64,000 nt of DNA, taken from NCBI GenBank assembly GCA_902514805.1, contig CABXSF010000001.1:78757-142756 (forward strand). The letters are read 5' to 3'. Origin of the DNA: an uncultured Pelagibacteraceae bacterium (GTDB taxonomy: Bacteria > Pseudomonadota > Alphaproteobacteria > Pelagibacterales > Pelagibacteraceae). The notes below the pieces were generated by a model. The model had not been told where the DNA came from. It did not search any database and was given only the letters and a program-made list of their open reading frames with translations. The translations under genes were made by a program, and so were the position numbers. Within the stretch, counting starts at the first letter, position 1; each line of letters begins with the position of its first letter. Of the stretch, positions 38,017 through 46,561 are shown piece by piece.

Positions 38017-39123
38017 ATGTCAAAAAATTCTAAAGATATTGTTTTTGTTGCAGCTCAAAGATCAGCTATTGGAAGATACAAAGGTATCTACAAAGATTTA
38101 CAAGCTCACAATTTAGGTTCATTAGTAATTAAAAGTTTAATTAAAAAAACGAAACTAAATTCTGATGAAATTGACGAAGTAATATTAGGCCAGGTGTTAA
38201 CAGGTTCTTGCGGGCAAAATCCAGCAAGGCAAGCAGCTATAAATTCAGGAATTCCAAAAGAAAAAACTGCAATAATTATTAATCAAGTTTGTGGGTCTGG
38301 ATTAAGATCTATTGTAAATGGATATCAATCATTGATTACAAATTCTGCAAGCTTTATAATTGCTGGCGGTCAAGAAAGCATGACTAATTCACTGTATGAT
38401 CAAATGATGAAAGATGGTTTGACGGACGCTTTTTATAATTACCATATGGGTGTTACAGCCGAAAATGTTGCTGCAAAATATAATATATCAAGAGAAGAAC
38501 AAGATGAATTTGCACTTGAGTCTCAACGAAAAGCAAATCTAGCAATAAACAAGAAAAAATTTGATAATGAAATCATTAACGATGATACTGACGAACACCC
38601 AAGAACTGGAATTACAATAAACGACCTTTCAAAATTAAATTCTGTTTTTAAAGAAAAGGGAACTGTCACACCTGGAAATTCATCTGGTATTAATGATGGA
38701 GCAGCTGCAGTAGTTCTAACCACAAGAGAATTAGCTGAAAAAAATAATTTAGAAATTTTAGGAAAGATTTCATCTTGGGCAACTTGTGGTGTTGATCCAT
38801 CAATGATGGGATTAGGGCCAATCCCTTCTTCATACAAAGCTCTTCAAATAGCAAAATGGGATATAAAAGACTTGGACTTAATTGAAATTAACGAAGCCTT
38901 CGCTGCTCAAAGTATTGCTGTAATAAAAGAGTTAAAAATTCCTAAAGAAAAAGTAAATGTGAATGGTGGGGCAATAGCTCTCGGTCATCCTATAGGTGCT
39001 TCAGGAGCAAGAATTGTTGTTACACTTTTAAGTGAATTAAAAAAAATAAATGGAAAAAAAGGTTTGGCAACCCTGTGTATAGGGGGAGGAATGGGAATTT
39101 CGATGTGTATAGAAAAAGATTAG
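38017..39123 (+). CDS. Acetyl-CoA C-acetyltransferase (thiolase), compact form
   Basis: 368 residues, about 25 shorter than usual thiolases. The active-site residues are intact: C92 (NQVCGSGLR), the His motif GGAIALGHPIGASGAR and the second Cys CIGGGMGISMC. Compared with typical thiolases there are losses after GGQESM and after FDNEI, both in surface loops near the tetramerisation and CoA-loop region. It interconverts acetyl-CoA and acetoacetyl-CoA. No phaB or phaC neighbour is present. Confidence 0.9.
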   Translation: MSKNSKDIVFVAAQRSAIGRYKGIYKDLQAHNLGSLVIKSLIKKTKLNSDEIDEVILGQVLTGSCGQNPARQAAINSGIPKEKTAIIINQVCGSGLRSIVNGYQSLITNSASFIIAGGQESMTNSLYDQMMKDGLTDAFYNYHMGVTAENVAAKYNISREEQDEFALESQRKANLAINKKKFDNEIINDDTDEHPRTGITINDLSKLNSVFKEKGTVTPGNSSGINDGAAAVVLTTRELAEKNNLEILGKISSWATCGVDPSMMGLGPIPSSYKALQIAKWDIKDLDLIEINEAFAAQSIAVIKELKIPKEKVNVNGGAIALGHPIGASGARIVVTLLSELKKINGKKGLATLCIGGGMGISMCIEKD

Positions 39124-39236
39124 TGTTTGAGGGTTTTATAATATTTATTTAGAATTATATTTTGTATCCAAATTTTTGCGTCTAAATTTTTATAATTAGG
39201 CTTTTTCTTAATAAAATTAATCAATTTTTTTAACAT
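39120..39236 (-). CDS. Possible 38-residue basic ORF
   Basis: The frame runs from ATG at 39236 (complement) to TAA at 39120 and encodes 38 residues, rich in Lys, Asn and Ile with a plausible helix (LKKLINFIKKKPNYKNLDAK). It converges on the thiolase with a 3-base overlap and fills much of the 188-base gap before the PDH gene. No Shine-Dalgarno site or family match seen. Could be chance. Confidence 0.28.
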   Translation of the reverse strand: MLKKLINFIKKKPNYKNLDAKIWIQNIILNKYYKTLKH

Positions 39237-39311
39237 ATGTAAATTAACTCATTTTAGGATGACGAAAAAAAGATATAAATATGTTAAAATATTGATCTTA
39301 ATAAAATATAG

Positions 39312-42300
39312 ATGAAAAAAGATATTCTAGTACCTGATATAGGAGATTTTGACAACGTAGAAATTATTGAAGTCCTTGTAAAGGAAGGCCAGAAAATTCA
39401 AAAAAACGATTCCATTGTTACACTTGAAAGTGATAAATCAAGTGTTGAAGTTCCAAGTACAGAAGAGGGCGAAGTACTAAAAATTTTAGTAAAAGTCGGT
39501 GACAAAGTATCAAAGGGAGATAAATTAGTAGAAATTCAATCTGCCTCTGAAAAAAAACCTGAACCTGAGAAAAAAGAGGTTAAAAATTTAGATATTCCTA
39601 AAGATACTGAAAAAATTATTGTAGATGCTGAAAAATCTGAAAGAGTAGAACAAGAAAAACCTGTTGAAACACAAACTATAAGCCAAGAGAAAAAGAAACC
39701 AACCAGAAATATTGAAATAATATCTGATGGCAATGATTTAGATCCAACTGAAACTAAAGAGTGGCTAGAGTCTTTATCTGCAGTTCTTCAAAATGACGGT
39801 AAAGAAAGAGCTCAATATTTAATAAAACAATTAATTGAACATTCTTATAAAGAAGGTTCAGATTTAGTCTTATCTCGAAATACACCTTACATAAATACTA
39901 TTCCTCCCGAAGAGGATAAAAAATCTCCAGGGGATCAAAACATTGAGAGAAAAATAAGATCTTTAATTAGATGGAACGCGGCTGCAATGGTTGTGCGAGC
40001 TAATAAAAAGAATCCTGATCTCGGTGGTCATATAGGAACCTTTGCCTCAGCTGCAACTTTATATGACGTTGGTATGAATCATTTTTGGAGAGCAAAAAAT
40101 AATAAGTTTGGTGGAGATTTAATATATTTCCAAGGTCATAGTGCTCCCGGAATTTATGCAAGATCTTTTTTAGAGGGAAGATTAACTGAGAAACAACTAG
40201 ACTCGTTTAGACAGGAGGTCTTACCAGGTGGTTTATCCTCTTATCCTCACCCTTGGCTTATGCCAAACTACTGGCAGTTTCCAACCGTATCAATGGGTCT
40301 TGGTCCAATGCTAGCGATCTATCAGGCAAGATTTATGAAATATTTAATCAATAGAGGTTTGATTAAAGATGAGAATAGAAAAGTTTGGGCCTTTTTAGGA
40401 GACGGGGAAATGGATGAACCAGAGTCTTTAGGTGCAATTGGATTAGCCTCTAGAGAAAAATTAGATAACTTAATATTTGTGGTTAACTGCAATCTTCAAA
40501 GATTAGATGGACCTGTAAGAGGTAATGGAAAGATAATTCAAGAACTTGAGGGAATTTTTAGAGGAGCCGGTTGGAACGTTTTAAAGGTGATATGGGGATC
40601 TTACTGGGACCAATTATTAGCAAAAGATAAAACAGGTTTATTAGTAAAAAGAATGAATGAAGCTGTTGATGGTGAGTATCAAGCATTTAAGGCGAAGGGC
40701 GGCGCATATGTAAGAGACAAATTTTTTGGAAAATATAAAGAATTAAAAGATTTAGTTTCAAGCTTTACAGATAGAGATATATGGAAACTTAATCGAGGAG
40801 GCCACGATCCACACAAAGTGTATTCAGCTTATCATAGAGCAGTAGAAAACAAAGGTAGTCCAACAGTGATCATTGCCAAAACTATCAAAGGTTATGGAAT
40901 GGGTAAATCCGGGGAAAGTATTAATACCACCCATCAACAAAAAAAATTGGACGTAGACGATTTACTTTATTACAGAGATCGATTTGATGTTCCTTTAACT
41001 GACAAGCAGGTAAAAAATATTGAATACTACAGACCAAAAGAAGACTCACAAGAAATAAAATATTTAAAAGAGAGAAGACTTCAACTTGGAGGTTTCATTC
41101 CTGAAAGATCATCTTTTGCCAAACCAATTAAAGTTCCTCCGAAAGATATCTTTGATGTGATGAAACAATCAACAGGTACTAAAGAAATGTCGACGACTAT
41201 GGCACTGGTTAGAATGTTAACAAACCTCTTAAGAGATAAAAATGTTTCACCTAAATTAGTTCCTATAATTCCTGATGAGGCTAGAACATTTGGTATGGAG
41301 GGTTTTTTTCAAAAAATTGGTATTTACGCGCATGAAGGTCAAAAGTATGAGCCTGTAGATGCAAAACTACTTTCATCCTACAGAGAAGACAAATCAGGCC
41401 AAGTATTAGAAGAAGGAATAACCGAGGCTGGTTCCATGTCATCTTGGATAGCAGCAGGAACATCATACACTAATCATGATATAGAAATGATTCCAATATA
41501 TTTGTTCTATTCAATGTTTGGTTTTCAAAGAGTCGGTGATTTTGCTTGGGCCGCAGGTGATAGTCAGGCAAGAGGTTTTCTTATAGGCGCAACATCTGGA
41601 AGGACAACTTTAGCTGGAGAGGGATTACAACATCAAGACGGACACAGCCACTTACTAGCATCGACAATACCAAATTGTGTTTCTTATGACCCAACCTTTG
41701 CTTATGAGTTAGCTGTAATATTCAGAGATGGTTTAAGAAGAATGTATGAAAAAAAGGAAAATGTTTTTTATTATATCACAACAATGAATGAAAATTATCC
41801 GCATCCAGCAATACCAAAAGATAAAAATATTGAAGAAGCAATTTTAAAAGGAATGTATAAAATTAAACAATTTTCAAAAAATAAAAAAACAAAAATCCAA
41901 CTATTAGGATCTGGAACTATTTTAAGAGAAATGATGCAGGCGGCAGACATTTTGGACAAAGATTTCAAGATTGATTGCGATGTATGGAGTGTAACTAGTT
42001 TTAATGAATTAAGAAAAGATGGCATGGAAGTAGAGAGATACAATCTTTTAAATCCAAATGAAAAACAAAAAAAAACATATGTTGAAAATTGTTTAAAAGA
42101 TGCCGAAGGTCCTATACTAGCTGCATCAGACTATATGAGAATTACATCAGATCAAATAAGACCTTTTACTAACAAAAGTTTTTATTCACTAGGAACAGAT
42201 GGTTATGGAAGAAGTGACAGTAGAGAAAAACTTAGAAATTTCTTTGAGGTGGATAAAAAATATATTGTTACTTATGCTTTAAGTGTTTTAGCAAAAGAAC

Positions 42301-42383
42301 AATTAATTCCATCAAAATACGCAGAACAAGCAATTAAGAAATATAACATTGATAAAGATAAACCAATACCAACAAAATTATAA
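39312..42383 (+). CDS. aceE: Pyruvate dehydrogenase E1 (homodimeric) with N-terminal lipoyl domain
   Basis: 1023 residues, about 135 more than E. coli-type AceE. Residues 1-76 form a lipoyl domain: ILVPDIGDFDNVEIIEVLVKEG, then ESDKSSVEVPS with the modifiable lysine K42, then KVGDKVSKGDKLVEI. A Lys/Glu/Pro-rich linker spans about 77-130. The AceE body follows (about 135-1023), with the ThDP motif GDGEMDEPESL and VVNCNLQRLDGPVRG. It decarboxylates pyruvate and acetylates lipoyl groups. The next gene, an E2, lacks a lipoyl domain, so the swinging arm has moved onto E1. Confidence 0.93.
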   Translation: MKKDILVPDIGDFDNVEIIEVLVKEGQKIQKNDSIVTLESDKSSVEVPSTEEGEVLKILVKVGDKVSKGDKLVEIQSASEKKPEPEKKEVKNLDIPKDTEKIIVDAEKSERVEQEKPVETQTISQEKKKPTRNIEIISDGNDLDPTETKEWLESLSAVLQNDGKERAQYLIKQLIEHSYKEGSDLVLSRNTPYINTIPPEEDKKSPGDQNIERKIRSLIRWNAAAMVVRANKKNPDLGGHIGTFASAATLYDVGMNHFWRAKNNKFGGDLIYFQGHSAPGIYARSFLEGRLTEKQLDSFRQEVLPGGLSSYPHPWLMPNYWQFPTVSMGLGPMLAIYQARFMKYLINRGLIKDENRKVWAFLGDGEMDEPESLGAIGLASREKLDNLIFVVNCNLQRLDGPVRGNGKIIQELEGIFRGAGWNVLKVIWGSYWDQLLAKDKTGLLVKRMNEAVDGEYQAFKAKGGAYVRDKFFGKYKELKDLVSSFTDRDIWKLNRGGHDPHKVYSAYHRAVENKGSPTVIIAKTIKGYGMGKSGESINTTHQQKKLDVDDLLYYRDRFDVPLTDKQVKNIEYYRPKEDSQEIKYLKERRLQLGGFIPERSSFAKPIKVPPKDIFDVMKQSTGTKEMSTTMALVRMLTNLLRDKNVSPKLVPIIPDEARTFGMEGFFQKIGIYAHEGQKYEPVDAKLLSSYREDKSGQVLEEGITEAGSMSSWIAAGTSYTNHDIEMIPIYLFYSMFGFQRVGDFAWAAGDSQARGFLIGATSGRTTLAGEGLQHQDGHSHLLASTIPNCVSYDPTFAYELAVIFRDGLRRMYEKKENVFYYITTMNENYPHPAIPKDKNIEEAILKGMYKIKQFSKNKKTKIQLLGSGTILREMMQAADILDKDFKIDCDVWSVTSFNELRKDGMEVERYNLLNPNEKQKKTYVENCLKDAEGPILAASDYMRITSDQIRPFTNKSFYSLGTDGYGRSDSREKLRNFFEVDKKYIVTYALSVLAKEQLIPSKYAEQAIKKYNIDKDKPIPTKL

Positions 42384-42385
42384 TA

Positions 42386-43288
42386 ATGATTTATAGAATA
42401 CTCGCTACTCCGAAAGTAAGAAAATTTGCAAGGGAATTAGGGGCTGATATATCCAACTTAAAAGGGTCTGAAAGGAATGGGAGGATAACTGAGGAAGATG
42501 TTAAAAATTTTATAAAAAGTTCTAAAAAAAGTACACAAGTACAAGTAAAAGAAACCCAAAAACCAGAACCCAAAAAAAACATAATTGATCACTCTGAATT
42601 TGGTGAAATAGAAGTTGTTGAAATGCCAAGAGTAAAAAGGCTTGCAGCACCGTTGTTATCGGAATCTTGGAGAACTATTCCTCACGTTACTCATCATGAT
42701 GAGGCTGATGTGACTGAACTTGAAAACTTCCGTAAAAATTTAAAAGATGGTTACACAGGTGAGCAAAAGAAAATTACCCCGCTTGCTTTTATAATTAAGG
42801 CATTAGTGAAGAGCATGATGAAATATCCAATCTTTAATTCATCTATAAAAGACGAGGAAAGTTATCAAATAATATTAAAAAAATATTTTCATATCGGTAT
42901 TGCGGTAGATACTCCACATGGCCTTATGGTTCCCAAAATAAGAGATGCCAATAAATTTAAGATATCTGACTTATCGCAAAAATTAAAAGAGGTAAGTGAT
43001 AAATGTAGAAATTTAAAAATTGATAAAAAAGAATTTCAAGGTGGCTCAATAACTATCACTAGTCTTGGTGGAATAGGCGGTACATTTTTCACACCTATAA
43101 TAAACCCTCCCGAGGTAGCCATATTAGGAATAGGAAAAATATTTCAAAAAGATAAAAGCGAAAAACTTATACTTCCGATATCACTCTCATATGATCACAG
43201 AATTATTAACGGAGCAGATGCTGCTAGGTTTTGTAATGAGATTAAAGAAAACTTAGGTAAAAATTTCGCTTACAACCTCTCAATATAA
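42386..43288 (+). CDS. aceF: Dihydrolipoamide acetyltransferase E2 lacking lipoyl domains
   Basis: 300 residues. It begins directly with a peripheral-subunit-binding domain (ATPKVRKFARELGADI...GRITEEDVKNFI, 7-43). A short linker leads to the catalytic core (about 70-300), with H271 in SYDHRIINGADAARF and LGGIGGTFFTPIINPPEVAILG. Typical AceF has one to three N-terminal lipoyl domains; none is seen, and the ATG is 2 bases after the aceE stop, so none is hidden upstream. It transfers acetyl groups to CoA and forms the complex core. No E3 gene is in the window. Confidence 0.93.
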   Translation: MIYRILATPKVRKFARELGADISNLKGSERNGRITEEDVKNFIKSSKKSTQVQVKETQKPEPKKNIIDHSEFGEIEVVEMPRVKRLAAPLLSESWRTIPHVTHHDEADVTELENFRKNLKDGYTGEQKKITPLAFIIKALVKSMMKYPIFNSSIKDEESYQIILKKYFHIGIAVDTPHGLMVPKIRDANKFKISDLSQKLKEVSDKCRNLKIDKKEFQGGSITITSLGGIGGTFFTPIINPPEVAILGIGKIFQKDKSEKLILPISLSYDHRIINGADAARFCNEIKENLGKNFAYNLSI

Positions 43289-43296
43289 TTAACTAA

Positions 43297-44202
43297 ATGT
43301 CAAAGAGACTTTCACTTATAAGCGCGTTTGTTTGTTGTTTAATCTGGGGCACCACGTTTATCGCACAAGATACAGGGATGGATGAAATTGGCCCTTTCAC
43401 ATTTAATGGTGTGAGGTTTTTTGTTGGTTTCCTCGCTCTGGTCCCCTTTTTTTTAGTAATTGAAAAAAATAAATTTTTTAATGAATTTAATAAAGATAGA
43501 AGAAATTTTCTATATCTTTCAATCTCTATAGGTATTTTTTTATTCTTAGCCTCTGCGTTACAACAAGTTGCACTTCTTTACACAGATGTAGCTAACGCAG
43601 CTTTTTTCACTATTTTTTATGTACCTTTAGTACCATTTGTTCTTTATATACTTTATCGAAAAAAAGTTCATTGGAGTGTCTGGCCATCTGTTTTGTTATG
43701 TGTAGTTGGAGGATATCTTTTAACAAATTTTTATGATGCTTCAGTTAGAAAAGGAGACATATTAGTATTGATATGTGCTTTATTTTGGAGTTTACATATT
43801 ATTTTTATTGGACAATTAGTAGAAAAATTTGATTTACCAGTCACGGTTGGTCTTATTCAAACTTTTATTGTTTCTATCTTATCAATATTAATTGGATTGG
43901 TTTATGAAACATTTACAATTTCAAATATTTTATCTGAGACCTATGAAATTCTTTATGCAGGTGTATTATCTGGCGGATTTGCATTTGTTTTACAAATTTA
44001 TGCACAAAAAAATATCAGTCCAGCGCCCGCAGCAATAATTTATTCATTAGAGGGTGTTTTTGCAACAATAGCTGCTTGGATTATATTAAATCAAATTTTA
44101 AACATAGATAATATTTTAGGATGTTTATTTATTCTTGCAGGAGTTTTACTGTCACAATTGATGCCAGAATTCAAACGGTTAAGTATAGATAAACCAAAAT
44201 AA
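43297..44202 (+). CDS. EamA/DMT-family transporter
   Basis: 301 residues with ten predicted membrane helices in two EamA repeats. SAFVCCLIWGTTFIAQDTGMDEIGPFTFNGVRF and the second-half LEGVFATIAAWIILNQILN are typical of drug/metabolite exporters. The substrate is unknown. It starts 8 bases after the E2 stop and its end overlaps the convergent uppP by 24 bases. Confidence 0.85.
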   Translation: MSKRLSLISAFVCCLIWGTTFIAQDTGMDEIGPFTFNGVRFFVGFLALVPFFLVIEKNKFFNEFNKDRRNFLYLSISIGIFLFLASALQQVALLYTDVANAAFFTIFYVPLVPFVLYILYRKKVHWSVWPSVLLCVVGGYLLTNFYDASVRKGDILVLICALFWSLHIIFIGQLVEKFDLPVTVGLIQTFIVSILSILIGLVYETFTISNILSETYEILYAGVLSGGFAFVLQIYAQKNISPAPAAIIYSLEGVFATIAAWIILNQILNIDNILGCLFILAGVLLSQLMPEFKRLSIDKPK

Positions 44203-44943
44203 GACTACTCCTAAGCAAATTCTATAAATTACAAAAAAGTTCATACTAAATTTTTTAACATAAATTAAAAAATATTTAATTGTGATATACGAGAAAACAA
44301 AAGAGGAGATGACCGCAAGTAAAACCATAAAATTTACTTCGATATTTGAAAAAGTTAATTCTTTTAAGTTTAAAAAACTTGCCCCAGCGATTGCCGGTAC
44401 AGATAGAAAAAATGAAATTTTGGCTGAGTCGTATCGGTCAAAGTTGAGCAATCTACCGGCAGTAATAACAATTCCAGCTCTACTTACTCCAGGAATTAAT
44501 GCAAGCACCTGAAAAACGCCAATAGCAAGTATTGACCTTAAATTTAAATCTGTATCTATTTTTTTTCTTACAGAAAATTTATCAGCAATATATAAAAGGA
44601 TTGCGAAAATTATTGTAGTCCACGCTATTATTTCAATACTTCTAAAATAATTAATTAAACCAGTTTTGAATACAACGAGACCAACTATAATTAGAGGTAG
44701 AGATCCAAAAATTAATAGTTTAAGTAATTTTTTATCTTTGAATAATTTTAAAAAATCATCCTTAAAATAAATCAGTATTGCCAATAGTGACCCTAGATGA
44801 AGAGATACATCAGTTAAAAGAGACTTTATCTTCAAATTTTGTACTTCAGACATTAAGTATAAATGAGCTGATGAACTCACAGGAATAAATTCAGATATCC
44901 CTTGTATTGCTGATAAAATTATAATTTCGAAGAATTCCGCCAT
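44179..44943 (-). CDS. uppP: Undecaprenyl-diphosphatase
   Basis: 254 residues with about seven or eight membrane helices. The two BacA/UppP motifs are present: QGISEFIPVSSSAHLYL near 15-31 and LIPGVSRAGIVITAGRLL near 150. It recycles the undecaprenyl carrier for peptidoglycan and other polymers. Its last 24 bases overlap the EamA gene on the other strand. Confidence 0.93.
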   Translation of the reverse strand: MAEFFEIIILSAIQGISEFIPVSSSAHLYLMSEVQNLKIKSLLTDVSLHLGSLLAILIYFKDDFLKLFKDKKLLKLLIFGSLPLIIVGLVVFKTGLINYFRSIEIIAWTTIIFAILLYIADKFSVRKKIDTDLNLRSILAIGVFQVLALIPGVSRAGIVITAGRLLNFDRYDSAKISFFLSVPAIAGASFLNLKELTFSNIEVNFMVLLAVISSFVFSYITIKYFLIYVKKFSMNFFVIYRICLGVVLFWFIYT

Positions 44944-45121
44944 TGTTAATTATTTAACTAAACTAATTAGGGGCAAATTAAAGCAATAACATGAATGCAT
45001 ATGAGGTATGCAAAACAAGAAAAAACTAGCAAAAACACTGAATTTTTTAAAATATAGGTAATAATAACTGTCCTATTTTTCATTTAATTCAACGACTTAT
45101 TAATATATAAACCGCAACACT

Positions 45122-46561
45122 ATGTCAGAAAAAATGCTCAAATTTGTGGAAATAGGTCAACAGAATCCACCTAAAAGGAAAACTGATTCCCGGAAAGAGG
45201 ATTTTAATGAGATTTATAAAGAGTTCATTCATGAAGGCGCTAAAGAACAATCAAGCAGATGCTCACAATGTGGTGTTCCTTTTTGTCAAGTTCACTGTCC
45301 TTTAAGTAACAATATTCCAGATTGGTTAAAACTTACAGCTGAAGGAAGATTAGAAGAGGCTTACAATTTAGCTCAAAGTACAAATAATATGCCAGAAGTT
45401 TGTGGAAGAATTTGTCCACAAGATAGATTGTGTGAAGGGAATTGTGTTATCGAACAGTCCGGTCATGGCACGGTAACGATCGGATCTGTTGAGAAATTTA
45501 TAACTGACAATGCTTGGGATAAGGGTTGGGTAAAACCAATCAAAGTCGAGAGGGAATTAACTCAAAGTATAGGAATCATTGGATCTGGACCTGCAGGTAT
45601 GGCTTGTGCCGAGCAGCTTAGAAAAAAGGGTTACCAAATAACTATTTACGATAGATATGACAGAGCTGGTGGATTGTTAATATACGGCATACCAAATTTT
45701 AAGTTGGAAAAACATGTTGTCGAGAGAAGAACAAAGCTTTTACAAGATGGTGGTATTAAATTTGTTTTAAATTTTGAAGTTGGAAAAGATGCATCATTAA
45801 ACGAACTGAGGGAGAAGCATGATGCAGTTTTAATTTCTACTGGTGTTTATAAACCAAGAGAAATTGAAATTGAAGGTAGTGATTTGAATAACATTTATCC
45901 TGCGATGGAATTTTTGACTGCATCAAATAAAAAAGGTCTTGGAGATAAGGTTGAAAATTTTGACAATGGATCTCTAAATGCAAAAGATAAAGACGTTATT
46001 GTAATTGGGGGTGGTGATACAGCAATGGATTGTGTAAGAACTGCAGTAAGACAAAAAGCTAAATCAGTAAAATGTTTATATAGAAGAGATAAAGAAAACA
46101 TGCCTGGTTCATCAAGAGAAGTTGCGAACGCGGAGGAAGAGGGAGTTAAATTTGTTTGGTTATCTAGTCCAAAAAAGTTTTTAGGTAAAAATAAAATAGA
46201 AAGAGTTTCTGTAGATAAAATTAAACTTGGAGATCCTGATGAAAGTGGAAGAAGAAAACCCATCATTCAAGAAAATTCCGTTTTTGAATTAAAAGCAGAC
46301 ATGGTTATAAAATCATTAGGTTTTGATCCAGAAGATCTTCCAACTTTATTTGGAGAGAATAAGCTACAAGTTTCAAGATGGGGGACGATTAAGATAGACT
46401 TCGATACAATGGAAACAAATATAAGTGGTGTATTTGCAGCGGGAGATATAGTGCGAGGAGCATCTTTAGTTGTTTGGGCTATAAAAGATGGAAGAGATGT
46501 AGCTGATAATATTGATAAATATTTAAAAAACCAAAAAGCTAATAAAAAAAAAGTTGCATGA
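45122..46561 (+). CDS. gltD: Glutamate synthase (NADPH) small subunit
   Basis: 479 residues. The N-terminal cysteine region (CSQCGVPFCQVHCPL; CGRICPQDRLCEGNC) holds iron-sulfur clusters. The FAD loop GIIGSGPAGMACAEQL and NADPH loop VIVIGGGDTAMDCV follow. GltD feeds electrons from NADPH to GltB, which makes glutamate from 2-oxoglutarate and glutamine. The next ORF overlaps its stop by ATGA. Confidence 0.96.
   Translation: MSEKMLKFVEIGQQNPPKRKTDSRKEDFNEIYKEFIHEGAKEQSSRCSQCGVPFCQVHCPLSNNIPDWLKLTAEGRLEEAYNLAQSTNNMPEVCGRICPQDRLCEGNCVIEQSGHGTVTIGSVEKFITDNAWDKGWVKPIKVERELTQSIGIIGSGPAGMACAEQLRKKGYQITIYDRYDRAGGLLIYGIPNFKLEKHVVERRTKLLQDGGIKFVLNFEVGKDASLNELREKHDAVLISTGVYKPREIEIEGSDLNNIYPAMEFLTASNKKGLGDKVENFDNGSLNAKDKDVIVIGGGDTAMDCVRTAVRQKAKSVKCLYRRDKENMPGSSREVANAEEEGVKFVWLSSPKKFLGKNKIERVSVDKIKLGDPDESGRRKPIIQENSVFELKADMVIKSLGFDPEDLPTLFGENKLQVSRWGTIKIDFDTMETNISGVFAAGDIVRGASLVVWAIKDGRDVADNIDKYLKNQKANKKKVA

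Noticed and set aside
39150-39166. A third Irr-type operator (TTTAGAAT...) downstream of the thiolase
   Set aside because: Only the left half matches; the right half breaks the palindrome, and TTTAGAAT is frequent in AT-rich sequence.
44997-45011. Small hairpin GCATA/TATGC before gltD as a riboswitch part
   Set aside because: Five base pairs only, with no surrounding conserved riboswitch core that I could recognise.
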